A stretch of 64,000 nt of DNA from NCBI GenBank assembly GCA_963812885.1, contig CAWEWZ010000003.1, positions 1-64,000 on the forward strand. The letters run 5' to 3'. The stretch's first letter is position 1. Each line of letters opens with the position of its first letter. Made by a program: the position numbers and the translations under genes. Shown here piece after piece: positions 33,773-43,456 of this stretch. The stretch is from Bog-756 sp963812885. Lineage in GTDB: Bacteria; Actinomycetota; Acidimicrobiia; Acidimicrobiales; RAAP-2. The notes under the pieces are model-generated. The model made no database searches and was not told the origin of the DNA. It was given only the letters and a program-made list of their open reading frames with translations.

Positions 33773-35845
33773 TCAGGAGGCGCATGAGCTGGTGGTCGGC
33801 GGACCGTTGGTGCCCGAGGTACCCGTGGGCACGTAGGGGTCGGGATTGGGCCCACCGGCGAACCGATCGGTCATCCAGTTGACCATGTCGGTCATTGACA
33901 CCGGGATCACTCCGGCGTGGCTCTGCCCTGGATAGATCCATCGCTCGACGTCCTGTCCGAGGGAGCACTCGTGGTGTTCGAGGAGCTGCGTGGTGATCAC
34001 CGGAATCTGTTCGTCGGACCCGCCTTGGATGATCAGCAGTGGGGCACTGCTCGGCCTGGTGAAGGTCCCCGGATCATTTGCCTGCAGCAGCGGCTTCCAG
34101 CTGGGAATGGTGAAGGGGTCCTTCGGAACGATCGATGCCAGCGGGACCTGGTTGAGCTTCTGGGCCAGGAAATCCGAACAACCCTGGCCGACGAGGGGCA
34201 GGAGGGCCTGGCCCTCGGGCGTGATGATGGCGGACAGGGGGGCGATGGTGTTGCCGTAGGCGACGTTGAAGCCGGCGCCGGCCATGAATAGGTAGAACTG
34301 GAACGGGCTCCCGGTCAGGAAGGCGTAGATGGCCTCGAATTGGGAGGGTGGCGCCCCGGCCACCACGCCCTCCAGATGGAGCTCGGGGGCGTAGGAGGCG
34401 GCGATATTCAGCCCGAACATCGCGGTCTGGCCGCCCTCGGAGTGACCCCAGACGATGTAGTTGGTGCTCGCGTGGGCCGCCGGAAGATCCCGGGCCGCCC
34501 GCACGATGTCGATCATGTTCCGGGCCGCGCTGACGCCCGCTAGGTACGGCATGATCCCAGGGGTCCCCTCACCCTGGTAGTCGCTGGCGGTGACCTCCCA
34601 ACCCCGGCCGAGAAGCTGGTTCTGGAGAGGGACCGCTGACGATGGCTGCAACGAGGGGGCGCACTGCGGTGCCATCCCATTGGTCCCGTGACCCCACGTG
34701 ACTACCGGGTACCCGCCGACCGGCGCTGGTGAGTTCGGGACCATGATCAGCCCGGTGACGGCGACGGGTCTGCCGAGCTCGGTCTCCGACACGTACATGA
34801 CCCGGTAGACGGTGCCGTCGATGCCGGGGGCGGCGATCTGCTCGGCTTTCATGAGCGTACCGGCCGGTCCGGACGGCAACTGGGTGGGTACCGAGTAGAA
34901 CGACGGCAGTCCTGGGGCCAGCACTGATCCAGTGGTCGCTCCTGACAAAGACATGCCCACCACCTGACCCTGGAGGCGGGTGCCAACGAGCGAACCGGCG
35001 AACGGAGCGTTGCCGAAGGCGAAGATGCCCCCGTCAGAGGCCACCAGCCAGTACCCGTGGCCGTCGGCCGTCGAGGCCATGCCGACCACCGGCCGGTCGA
35101 GTGTCTTTCCACCCTCGGAACCGAGGAACGGAGCGTTGCCGAAGGCGAAGATGCCCCCGTCGGAGGCCACCAGCCAGTACCCGTGGCCGTCAGCCGTCGA
35201 CGCGATGGCCACGATCGGTCGGTTGAGCGGCTTTCCTCCCAGGGAGCCGTAGAATGTGGTGTCGACGAACGAGAATCCGAAGGAGAACACTCCGCCGTCC
35301 GAGGCCACCAGCCAGTAACCGTTGCCGTTGGGATTGGGCGCCATTCCGACGATCGGTGCGTTGAGATGGGTGCCACCCATCGAGCCGTAGAACGAGGCGT
35401 CGCCGAAGCCGAAGATGCCCCCATCGGAGGCCACCAGCCAGTAGCCACGTCCGTCATTGCTCGACGCCATTCCGACGATCGGTGCGTTGAGGTGGGTGCC
35501 ACCCATCGAGCCGTAGAACCCGGCGTCGCCGAAGGCGAATACGCCCCCGTCGGAGGCCACCGTCCAGTAGCCCTCACCATCCGGTGTCGGAGCGGTGCCG
35601 ACGATGGGCGCGTTCAGGGTCATGCCTGCGGTCGACCCGTGGAACCGGGCGCCCCCGAAGGAGAAGACCCCACCGTCGGAACCGACCAGGGTGTAGCCCG
35701 TCGATTGCGAGGAATGAGGGTTGGGGGTCGATGCGACAGCCGGACCCCTCACCGGGCCGACCAGCGTCCCTGCCACCAGAACGATCACGCCCACGCCCAC
35801 GGCCCCGAGGACCCGGATTCGACCACGCATGGATATCCCAAACAT
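33773..35845 (-). CDS. Secreted GYW-repeat / lipase fusion protein
   Basis: From ATG 35845 (GGGGGAG just upstream) the 690-residue protein has a signal peptide (VLGAVGVGVIVLVAGTLVG), six or seven GYW repeats, and a C-terminal alpha/beta-hydrolase. The hydrolase resembles secretory lipases: VAVTGLIMVPNSPAPVGGYPVVTWGHGTNG, nucleophile elbow VWGHSEGGQTA, acid LLIIQGGSDEQIPV and catalytic His in GQSHAGVI. It is probably a secreted ester hydrolase held at the cell surface or on a polymer by the repeat domain; that targeting role is inference. No other protein here has this arrangement. Confidence 0.85.
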   Translation of the reverse strand: MFGISMRGRIRVLGAVGVGVIVLVAGTLVGPVRGPAVASTPNPHSSQSTGYTLVGSDGGVFSFGGARFHGSTAGMTLNAPIVGTAPTPDGEGYWTVASDGGVFAFGDAGFYGSMGGTHLNAPIVGMASSNDGRGYWLVASDGGIFGFGDASFYGSMGGTHLNAPIVGMAPNPNGNGYWLVASDGGVFSFGFSFVDTTFYGSLGGKPLNRPIVAIASTADGHGYWLVASDGGIFAFGNAPFLGSEGGKTLDRPVVGMASTADGHGYWLVASDGGIFAFGNAPFAGSLVGTRLQGQVVGMSLSGATTGSVLAPGLPSFYSVPTQLPSGPAGTLMKAEQIAAPGIDGTVYRVMYVSETELGRPVAVTGLIMVPNSPAPVGGYPVVTWGHGTNGMAPQCAPSLQPSSAVPLQNQLLGRGWEVTASDYQGEGTPGIMPYLAGVSAARNMIDIVRAARDLPAAHASTNYIVWGHSEGGQTAMFGLNIAASYAPELHLEGVVAGAPPSQFEAIYAFLTGSPFQFYLFMAGAGFNVAYGNTIAPLSAIITPEGQALLPLVGQGCSDFLAQKLNQVPLASIVPKDPFTIPSWKPLLQANDPGTFTRPSSAPLLIIQGGSDEQIPVITTQLLEHHECSLGQDVERWIYPGQSHAGVIPVSMTDMVNWMTDRFAGGPNPDPYVPTGTSGTNGPPTTSSCAS

Positions 35846-36029
35846 CTGCTCCCCCGAACATTCTGTCTGTGGGTCGCGTCGGCGACCGCCGTCGAAGGGT
35901 AACACCGGGGTGGCGTCGGTGACGGCGTGCAGCCCCGTTCTCGGTCTGGTCGGGTGAGAGGAACGCCGGGGCCGTGGAGGAGGCTGTGCACGCCGGTCGG
36001 GCCAGCTCATGAGAGAATTGACGGGCCCC

Positions 36030-36323
36030 ATGACTGACACCGTCAACAATCTGATCCTCGATCTGCTCGAGTGGCTGGGCAGCACTCCGCGCCCCTACGA
36101 CGAGGTTCTGGAGGCGTGGCGCACTTCCTGCCCACGCCTGCCGGTGTGGGAGGAGGCGAACTCGCGGGGATTCGTCGTGCGTCACGGTGGGCCGGGCGCC
36201 GGGCAAACCATCTCTGTGTCCCGAGCCGGTACCGATCACCTTCGTATCCAGCGGGGCCGGGCATCGTGCCCGGCCGAGCCCTCGCCTGTCGTCGCCGACG
36301 ACCACAGCCGTTCCTCCGACTGA
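36030..36323 (+). CDS. Small conserved-looking hypothetical protein
   Basis: From ATG 36030 the 97-residue product starts TDTVNNLILDLLEWLGSTPRPYDEVLEAWRTSCPRLPVWEEANSRGFVVRHG. This is the pattern of a small actinobacterial protein with a winged-helix-like N-terminal region. The C-terminal part is low complexity. I recall similar short proteins in other high-GC bacteria but cannot name a function. Confidence 0.55.
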   Translation: MTDTVNNLILDLLEWLGSTPRPYDEVLEAWRTSCPRLPVWEEANSRGFVVRHGGPGAGQTISVSRAGTDHLRIQRGRASCPAEPSPVVADDHSRSSD

Positions 36324-36342
36324 GTCCGGAATGGGTACGCAC

Positions 36343-36498
36343 GGCGGAAGCACAGAGAGGCCCCCGGCGACGTTCCAGGGACCTCTCTGTGCGCCGCCAG
36401 AGCGACCGTTCGGTCCCGAGCGCTTCCCTCTTTGGCCTGAGAAGCGCCGGGGCGTAGGCCTCGGACGTACGTACTTGCCCTTCCACAACGAAAAGGGC
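36343..36498 (+). other. Cluster of strong hairpins, possible structured RNA
   Basis: Four inverted repeats follow each other: GCACAGAGAGG/CCTCTCTGTGC at 36350-36360 and 36382-36392 (with flanking GGCGG/CCGCC); GACCGTTCGGTC at 36404-36415; GCGCTTC/GAAGCGC at 36420-36426 and 36441-36447; GCCCTT/AAGGGC at 36477-36482 and 36493-36498. No gene is believable in this 580-bp gap (36324-36903). It could be a terminator region or a non-coding RNA; neither is shown. Confidence 0.4.
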
Positions 36499-36903
36499 GA
36501 GGCATCCGTTACACCTCAGGGGATGAAGGCCCTTCCTCCCATCGGCGGTCGGAACATCGTGGCGAGCTCGGGGGTCGATTCGGGTCGACCTCGGTCGATA
36601 GCGATGCCGACCTGTCGGAGCCGATCCTGGGCGCAACCGGCACGGAGGTCGACTCCTCCGAGCTGGGTCGATTCGCGAATCCTTGGAAGACGCACGGCCA
36701 TGGTTGAAGACGGTCTGGTTCGATGGTCAATTTGCCGATCGGCCATCGTCGTGGGCGACGAGAAAAGTGCGATTCGGACTCGCTCTTCCGGCCCGGGATC
36801 AGCCGTGGGCGACGACCCGAGATGGCTACGATCGTCCCGTGGTGGGAGCCCGGGCAACTCGTCCAAACAGAGGATCCGGGAGGCCCGAAGGAAGTAGGCC
36901 CTG

Positions 36904-37740
36904 ATGCCTTCTCGTCGACCCCAGTTGAGCCGGGGCGACATTCGCACCCTTCTCGTCGAGACCGGCCGGGAGATCCTCCGCGAGGAGGGCCTTGGTGCCG
37001 GCGCTGAACTGCTCACGTTCAGACGGGTCTGCCAACGCATTGAAGCAGAGAAGGGACTCCGCATCGGCAACGGTTCGATCATCGGGCGGGTGTGGGAGAG
37101 CCTCTTCGATTACCAGACCGACGTTCTGGCCACCATCGCCGCCGATGACAGCACGGCCGAGATCGAAGAGACGCTCGACGGACTCACTTCGATCCTCCTG
37201 AGTGCAGATCCATGCTCCGCGGAATCCCGATGGTCCACCGTGCGTGAGGTATGCCGGCAGGGGGCAGCCGCCAACATGGCCGCGCTGAGTCAATCGACGG
37301 ACTGGTCACTGTGGATCGGAGTATGGGCGGTGACATCGGTGGGATCCGCGCCGGCGCGTCGTCGAAGGATCGAGGCTGCCCTCGAGCAGGCCTATCTGGC
37401 GGTCACCGAGCGGATGGAACGGATCTACCAGGCGGCGATGGACATCGTCGGGTTCCAAGTCCGCTCCGGCCTGACGATCCGCCAGTTCACTATCGCGGTG
37501 GCGGCCCTCACTGAGGGGTGCGTCCTCCGGAACCGTGTCGATGCCGACCAGATGAGCGGGATCATGCGCCCGACGGGTCCCGGCGGGCAGGCGCAGGAGT
37601 GGAGCCTTTTCGGCTTGGCCCTCGAAGCCCTGGCCGAGAAGTTCTTCGAGCCGGATCCCACGTGGGACCCCCCGGAGATGACTTCTGCTCTGGAATCAGA
37701 TGCCCCAGGCACCCAGTCCACCCCGTCGGTCTCTCAGTGA
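36904..37740 (+). CDS. TetR-like transcriptional regulator
   Basis: The 278-residue protein has an N-terminal region (LSRGDIRTLLVETGREILREEGLGAGAELLTFRRVCQRIEAEKGLRIGNGSIIGRVWESLFDYQTDVLATI) that has the position and spacing of a TetR helix-turn-helix, although degenerate. A long helical ligand-binding part follows. A second helix block, QAAMDIVGFQVRSGLTIRQFTIAVAALTEGC, is TetR-C like. The N-terminus is longer than usual between helices 2 and 3. Targets are unknown; it might act on the flanking secreted-protein genes. Confidence 0.65.
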   Translation: MPSRRPQLSRGDIRTLLVETGREILREEGLGAGAELLTFRRVCQRIEAEKGLRIGNGSIIGRVWESLFDYQTDVLATIAADDSTAEIEETLDGLTSILLSADPCSAESRWSTVREVCRQGAAANMAALSQSTDWSLWIGVWAVTSVGSAPARRRRIEAALEQAYLAVTERMERIYQAAMDIVGFQVRSGLTIRQFTIAVAALTEGCVLRNRVDADQMSGIMRPTGPGGQAQEWSLFGLALEALAEKFFEPDPTWDPPEMTSALESDAPGTQSTPSVSQ

Positions 37741-37875
37741 TCGCGTCGGCGATCATCTGCATGGCACCCGCAGCAATTGGTCAATTTTGGTGATGATGGG
37801 TATGCATGCTCCAACTAGCGTTTGCGGGCAGGTCGTGGCGTTCGGCGGATGGTGATCGGCGACAGGGAGGTCCCG

Positions 37876-40800
37876 ATGGGCGGGGGAAGGCGTGGGTTGG
37901 AGTTCCGTGTGATCGGGACTCTGGCCATTTTGGCGGGGTCACTGGTCGGGGGCGGGGCTCTTCTCGCCGTGTCGTCAGCCGTGGTCGGCTCGGGACAGGC
38001 CGCAGCCGACACACCGAGCTTCAACATGACCTGCACCGGGGTCCCAGTGCTCGGCACGGTTCAATTCCCGACCACCATCACCGGATCCATCCCGGCCGAC
38101 GTGGCCAACGAGTCGACCTTCTCGGTCTCGGGCAACCAGTGGCTCGTCACCATCCCCTCGGCTCTCACCAGCCAGATCGATGCGTTCTACGGGGACGGGT
38201 CGACCGTCACCGCCACCGTCACGGCGACGATCAATGCCACCGGCACCATGGAGGGATCGGAAGCCCAGACCATCGATTTTGGCAGCACTCCGGTTCCCAG
38301 TTCGGGGACGTTCGTGATGACCGGGATCCCGACCTCAACCCCTTCGTTCACCGCTAACGGCGGCAATGTCTCGGTCACCCCGGGGGTCAACATCAGCGCC
38401 TTCGACATCACGGTCGACTCGAACCCCACCCCGCCGCTCGCCTGCACCACACCCACGCCATCACCGGTCATCGCCACGGCAGCTGGTGTGCACGACGCGA
38501 TCGGCTTCGTAACCGGCCCGGGTCCCAACACCATCACCCCGCTCGACTTGGCCACCGACACGACCGATACGGCCTTCAATTTCGCCGGGAGCGAACCGGG
38601 CGACCTCGCCATCACTCCCGATGGCTCCACCGCCTACGTGAGCGGCATCAACTCGAGCGTAGTCACCCCGATAGACATCGCCACCAACACCGTCGGGAAC
38701 CCGATCAACGTCGGATCTCAGCCCGAAGGGATCGCCATCACCCCGGACGGGTCGACCGCCTATGTGGCCGTCTCCGGAACCGACCAGGTGGTCCCCATCA
38801 ACCTGGCCACCAACACGGCGGGGACCCCATTTCAGCTCGAGGTCAGCCCGGTGGCGGTCGCCATCACTCCCAACGGTGCCACCGCCTATGTGGTCAGCAG
38901 CAATGACGACTCGGTCACCCCGATCGACCTGGCCACGGATACTGCGGGGTCGGCGATTGACGTCGGGAACTCTCCCGATGCCATCGCCATCACCCCCGAC
39001 GGGACGACCGCCCTGGTGGTCAATTCTGCGGACGACGACGTCTCTACGATCACCCTGGCCACCGCCACCGTGGGGGGACCGATCTCCGTCGGATCCAACC
39101 CGGATGCCATCGCCGTCACCCCAGACGGGACCACCGCGTATGTGGCCAACCACGACGACGGATCGGTGACCCCGGTCGACATTGCCACCGACACCGCAGG
39201 GACCGCCATACCGGTGGGCACGCAGCCCGACGCCGTCGCCGTCACCCCGGACGGGTCCACCGCCGAGGTGGTCAACTTCCACGACGACACCGTCACCCCC
39301 ATCGACACGGCCACCAACAACCCGGGAGCCCCGATGAGTGCCGGTAACGACCCGTGGGACATCGCCATCACCCCCGACCAGGGCCCGGTGGCCGCCCTGT
39401 CGGTGGCCCCGGCCAACGCCGGCCAGCCCACCAGCTTCAACGCCTCGGCCTCCACCGCTCCGTCGTCGCCCATCGTCAACTACGCGTGGAATTTCGGCGA
39501 CGGCAATACCACCAACACCTCGGTGCCGACGACGGCCCACACCTACGCCCACCAGGGGACCTACACGGCCTCGCTCACCGAAACCGACGCCGCCGGGACC
39601 TCCCTGACCAAGGTCTTCACCGGGCAGACCATGAGCCGAGAAGGTGGTCCACAGGCCAGGACGAGCTCGACCTTCGATGTGGGAGTGGTGACATCAGACA
39701 CATGCGTCGTGCCCGGCTTCCGGACGTCCAACTTCCCCGCGGTGGTGTTCGAGACGACACCCCCACCCTCGAGCATCGACGCCGGTGGAACCTTCCAGAC
39801 CGCCCTCGGAGCCGAGGTCAGCATCCCCGGCTCGGTCATCAACCACTTCCGGAACCTCGGGGCGACGTCGCTGACGGTCAGCGCCCAGACGACATCCGAG
39901 GCTGGCAAGACGACCGGCGGGGCCCCGAGCGGTGCGGTCAGTCCGAACACCGAGTCGACGTCAGCCACCAACCTGCCCCAGAGTGACCCCAACCTGGCGC
40001 CCAACGTCCCGTACTCCTACATCACCAACTACAACCCGTTGAGTTGGCAGACCGGGCCAGGGACCGGAGTGATCAAGTTCGTCCCCGGGGACATCGATAT
40101 CTCCGCCACCTTCGTGATCCACGGCACCCCCACGACCGAGGCGATCAGCTGCACCTCACCGCCCGGGGCCGCTTCGCTGGGCTCCACCACGGTGAACCCG
40201 TCTCCCCCCACCCCCACGTTCCAGGTGCCAGCCTCTACTCCCTCGCTCCAGAATCAGGTCAGTGCGGGGACCGACGGAGGGTGGGGAATCACCATCGCCA
40301 ACGTGTCGACGGCCACGGTCTCCGGCCTGTCGGCCACCGTGAGCGTGAGTGACGCCGGGGCCGCCCTCTCCTACGACCTGACCGGGATGGCGGCGACGGG
40401 GACGAACTGTTCATCGGCAGGATCCGGCCGGGTCACCTGCTCGATCGGGAACCTGTCCGCGGGAGCCTCGGACACCCTCAATGTGCTGGTCAGGACCTCC
40501 GGCCTGCTCCACGGCGTGGTCATCACCGGTTCGGCCGTGGTGACCTCGTCCAACCAGACAGGCCATACGACCCTGGGGTCGATCGGGGTGATCGTCCTGC
40601 AAAGCGGGAACGGGACGAAGTCGGTGGCCGCCCCCGGCATTCCCCTGGTCAGCACCAAAGCCCCCCTCACCAGGGCCAGGGCTTCGATCACCCTGACCTT
40701 GCCGACCAAGAAGATCAGGAGGTCGGCAGCCACTCGGGCGCAGGCCCTGGCGCTGGCCGTCACCCTGGCCGGCACCACCTCGGTGAGCCCCCCTCCGGTC

Positions 40801-41175
40801 GCGGTGACCCTCGAGTCCTTGGCCCCCAAGACGGAACCGGCGTTGTGTCCACCAACCGGGTCGTCACGATGCGAGGGCAACATCATTCAGGCGGTGGGCA
40901 ACTTCTCGGCCTATACCAACAAGAAGGCTCCCATCATCGCCGTGCTCAAGTTTGCCTACGGACTGAAGGTGCCGAAGGGATCCATCTACATGCTGAAGAG
41001 CAACGGCACGAAGGTGCTCAAGCTTGCTGCATGCAAGAAGACCACCACCGGCTACTCCACCCCGTGCGTCGAGGGCCCCGAGGTGATCGGCGGCACAGCC
41101 GCCCATGACAACCTCTACGCCCAGGACACCGTGTACTTCACGGGCGTCGATCCGGTCATGGGGCGCCGGGGCTGA
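37876..41175 (+). CDS. Large secreted YVTN-propeller / PKD protein
   Basis: From ATG 37876 (GGGAGG upstream) the 1099-residue protein has a signal peptide (RVIGTLAILAGSLVGGGALLAVSSAVVGSG). A beta-rich N-terminal domain is followed by about seven YVTN-type repeats of 42 residues (TPDGTTAYVANxDDxSVTPIDLATxTAG) forming a beta-propeller, and by a PKD-like domain (VAALSVAPANAGQPTSFNAS...NYAWNFGDGNTT...HTYAHQGTYTASLTETD). A further beta-rich C-terminal half has few cysteines. No enzyme domain or cell-wall sorting motif is visible. It is likely a surface adhesin or matrix protein. The DNA of the repeats is itself repetitive. Confidence 0.85.
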   Translation: MGGGRRGLEFRVIGTLAILAGSLVGGGALLAVSSAVVGSGQAAADTPSFNMTCTGVPVLGTVQFPTTITGSIPADVANESTFSVSGNQWLVTIPSALTSQIDAFYGDGSTVTATVTATINATGTMEGSEAQTIDFGSTPVPSSGTFVMTGIPTSTPSFTANGGNVSVTPGVNISAFDITVDSNPTPPLACTTPTPSPVIATAAGVHDAIGFVTGPGPNTITPLDLATDTTDTAFNFAGSEPGDLAITPDGSTAYVSGINSSVVTPIDIATNTVGNPINVGSQPEGIAITPDGSTAYVAVSGTDQVVPINLATNTAGTPFQLEVSPVAVAITPNGATAYVVSSNDDSVTPIDLATDTAGSAIDVGNSPDAIAITPDGTTALVVNSADDDVSTITLATATVGGPISVGSNPDAIAVTPDGTTAYVANHDDGSVTPVDIATDTAGTAIPVGTQPDAVAVTPDGSTAEVVNFHDDTVTPIDTATNNPGAPMSAGNDPWDIAITPDQGPVAALSVAPANAGQPTSFNASASTAPSSPIVNYAWNFGDGNTTNTSVPTTAHTYAHQGTYTASLTETDAAGTSLTKVFTGQTMSREGGPQARTSSTFDVGVVTSDTCVVPGFRTSNFPAVVFETTPPPSSIDAGGTFQTALGAEVSIPGSVINHFRNLGATSLTVSAQTTSEAGKTTGGAPSGAVSPNTESTSATNLPQSDPNLAPNVPYSYITNYNPLSWQTGPGTGVIKFVPGDIDISATFVIHGTPTTEAISCTSPPGAASLGSTTVNPSPPTPTFQVPASTPSLQNQVSAGTDGGWGITIANVSTATVSGLSATVSVSDAGAALSYDLTGMAATGTNCSSAGSGRVTCSIGNLSAGASDTLNVLVRTSGLLHGVVITGSAVVTSSNQTGHTTLGSIGVIVLQSGNGTKSVAAPGIPLVSTKAPLTRARASITLTLPTKKIRRSAATRAQALALAVTLAGTTSVSPPPVAVTLESLAPKTEPALCPPTGSSRCEGNIIQAVGNFSAYTNKKAPIIAVLKFAYGLKVPKGSIYMLKSNGTKVLKLAACKKTTTGYSTPCVEGPEVIGGTAAHDNLYAQDTVYFTGVDPVMGRRG

Positions 41176-41248
41176 AAGGAACGAACCCGGTCGACCCCCG
41201 TCGTCCGGTCGTCGAATCCGGAAGGCGCGGCGGCCATACACTTGCCGG

Positions 41249-41734
41249 ATGTTCACTGGACTCGCCCACGTGGCCGTCTGCGTCACCGACATCGAGGAGG
41301 CGACCAGGTGGTATTCGGACGTCCTCGGGCTCCGGGTGCTCTCGCCACCCTATGAGATGGCCGGACCGGAGATCGAACAGGACATGGGCGAGTTGATTCC
41401 GTCCCCGGTCGTGGTGAGGGCAGCGATCATGGGGCTCGATGTCGACGACCACGTCATCGAGCTGCTCGAGTATCCCGGAACCACGATCCCGCCGGATGGG
41501 ACGGCTCGACCCGGCATCACCCGTCCGGGCATCACCCATGTGGGCCTGGTGTGCCGCGACATCGAACGCACCCGGCGCGAACTCGAGACCAACGGGGTCG
41601 CGTTCCTCACCTCGGGGATCTCCGACGTGGCCGGGCTCCGGACGACCTGGTTCCACGACCCTTGGGGAACCGTGGTCATCCTGCTCGAGAAGCGGGACGA
41701 GCACCTTCCCTACTGGCGTCAGTATCTGGCCTGA
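41249..41734 (+). CDS. VOC family protein (epimerase/glyoxalase-like)
   Basis: From ATG 41249 the 161-residue protein starts FTGLAHVAVCVTDIEEATRWYSDVLGLRVLSPP and continues with VVVRAAIMGLDVDDHVIELLEYPG, GITHVGLVCRDIERTRRELETNGVAF and a final WFHDPWGTVVILLEKR. The H-x-V and E-L-L-E positions match metal ligands of methylmalonyl-CoA epimerase and related VOC enzymes. Substrate uncertain. It stands just upstream of an IS630 element but is intact. Confidence 0.85.
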   Translation: MFTGLAHVAVCVTDIEEATRWYSDVLGLRVLSPPYEMAGPEIEQDMGELIPSPVVVRAAIMGLDVDDHVIELLEYPGTTIPPDGTARPGITRPGITHVGLVCRDIERTRRELETNGVAFLTSGISDVAGLRTTWFHDPWGTVVILLEKRDEHLPYWRQYLA

Positions 41735-41789
41735 GGCACCGGCGTGGTGATCCGGCCGCTGCGGAAGGGGGCCTCCTAAAGGCCTCGCG

Positions 41790-42929
41790 TAATACCGCGC
41801 CGACCCGGTTCATAGCGTGAGGCCGCAGTGGCGGAGGAAGGCGAAGGCCAACCTGGTCTCGTTGCCGATGCGGCAGAGCCCTGGTCGACGATCTCCTCGG
41901 CCTCGCCGATGGTGTCCAGACAGAGGTTGGCCAGGTCGCTGCTCTTCAGGTTGCCCCAGATCTGCTCGACCGGGTTGAGGTCGGGGGCGTAGGGCGGGAG
42001 CCGTTCGACGACCAGCCACTTCCGTTGCTTCTTGATGAAGCGTCTGCATGGCCAGGCTGCGATGAGAAGGAAGACCGTCCCAGATGAGGGTGACCTTGTC
42101 GCCGTCCAGGTGACGGTGGAGCTCGAGTGAGGAAAGCCATGAGCGATTGGTCGTTGTAGGCACCGGGTTGCATGCCAAAAACGAGAGACGCCTCGGTGCC
42201 GTCGAGCCGGAAGCACAGCGCGGCCGACATCGACAGGCGCTTCCAGTTGAAATGGTGGGTGAGGACCGGGGTCTGCCCCTTGGGCGCCCAGGTGGACCTC
42301 ACCGAGGGGAGGAGGCTGAACCCGCTCTCGTCCTGGAAGACGATCCAGGCGTTCCTGGCCCGAGCGTTTTTTTTACCTTGGGCCAGCGGTCGTTGACCCA
42401 GCGCTCGATGGCCTCGTCGTTCCGCTCGGCGGCCTGGCGGGCCGGCCGTTGTCGGCTCCAGCCCATGTGACGGAGCACCTGCCAAACGTGTCCGGGGTGG
42501 TACTTCACGCCGGTGGTCTTCTCGATCACTTCGGCGATCCGGACGAGCGTCCACAGGTCGGTCGGATACCCATTGGCCTTCGGACCCTTCTGGAGGGCCC
42601 GTTCCACCTTGGCCAGGTCGGCGTCGGTCACCTTGCGGGGACGACCGGGCTGGCCGGTGCGCTTCAGGGCCTGCTTCCCCCGACCAACCACAGCTTGTGC
42701 CAGTCGGAGACCGTCTGGTGGGAGACCTCGAGCTCACGGCCGATGTCGGCCTGGGACACCCCCTTGGCGAACAGGTCGGCAGCCTGCATCCGGGTGGCCT
42801 CCATGGCCTCGAAATCCCGGCGTGGACGGACTCGGGGTGACGCCTTCTTCGTGCTCGTTGCTCCGGCTGATGACGTGGAAGTGGGCATGCACCAATTATT
42901 CCACTTCACGAGAGCTAGCGGGGTATTAG
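41790..42929 (-). mobile_element. IS630-family insertion sequence (decayed)
   Basis: The element runs between TA dinucleotides at 41790-41791 and 42928-42929, as expected for IS630 (TA target). The ends TAATACCGCGC and GCGGGGTATTA are imperfect inverted repeats. It contains a transposase gene on the minus strand that is broken several times. The flanks, a VOC gene and a DUF2834 gene, are intact, so the insertion was intergenic. Confidence 0.8.
41810..42890 (-). pseudogene. IS630-family transposase, frameshifted
   Basis: Transposase blocks in order but in different frames: a helix-turn-helix (AADLFAKGVSQADIGRELEVSHQTVSDWHKLWLVGG); the winged-helix part GRPRKVTDADLAKVERALQKGPKANGYPTDLWTLVRIAEVI; the catalytic region with FQDESGFSLLP (first Asp); TLIWDGLPSHRS (second Asp); and PYAPDLNPVEQIWGNLK (Glu). 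One of the shifts lies on a run of eight T on the plus strand (eight A in the mRNA) near 42369. IS630 members can use programmed slippage, but the other breaks show that this copy is degenerate. Confidence 0.85.
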
Positions 42930-42982
42930 GCGAATCTTTAGGATGTCGAGGCTTCTCGACGACTGGAAGATCGGAGAAGGTC

Positions 42983-43456
42983 ATGACCTACTCGCTCGTG
43001 GGCTACGGGATCCTCGGCATCATCAGCACGGCCATCGCCTTCGCCGGTAACCGGCGTCTCTTCGTACCCGGGGGTGCGGCACGGACCTCGTTTCTCGAAT
43101 GCCTGTACTACGCCCTCGGACTGGTGTCACTCGGCCTCGGCTGGTACTTCAACGTCCGCTACGTGCACGAATTCGGCCATACGGCGACCTACGTCGGTTT
43201 CACCAAGGCCCTGTTCGCCAACTGGGCCGCGGACTCCGCGGCCCAGGACTACATCATGGTGAATCTCGTGCTCCTCCCCCTGTGGACGATCACGGACGGT
43301 CGCAGAAGGGGATTGCGCATCCCCTGGGTCTTCTTCGTGGCCAGTCTCTTCACCAGCCTTGCCTTTTCGGTGGCCCTCTATCTGGGATTCGTCGAGCGCC
43401 AGATTCGCTACAACCGGGAGTTCGCCGAATCCAGCACGTCGTACCCGCAGTTGTAA
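42983..43456 (+). CDS. DUF2834 membrane protein
   Basis: From ATG 42983 (GGAGAAGG upstream) the 157-residue protein has about four membrane helices: YGILGIISTAIAFAG, LYYALGLVSLGLGWYFNVRYV, a helix at YIMVNLVLLPLWTITDG, and FFVASLFTSLAFSVALYLGFV. The NWAADSAAQDYIMV and D-G-R-R pattern is that of DUF2834. The function of the family is unknown. Its 3' end overlaps the convergent flavoprotein gene by 49 bases. Confidence 0.8.
   Translation: MTYSLVGYGILGIISTAIAFAGNRRLFVPGGAARTSFLECLYYALGLVSLGLGWYFNVRYVHEFGHTATYVGFTKALFANWAADSAAQDYIMVNLVLLPLWTITDGRRRGLRIPWVFFVASLFTSLAFSVALYLGFVERQIRYNREFAESSTSYPQL

Noticed and set aside
36187..36897. 236-codon plus-strand frame before the TetR-like gene
   Set aside because: Low-complexity Pro/Arg/Ser product that runs through the hairpin cluster; no start signal and no conserved segment.
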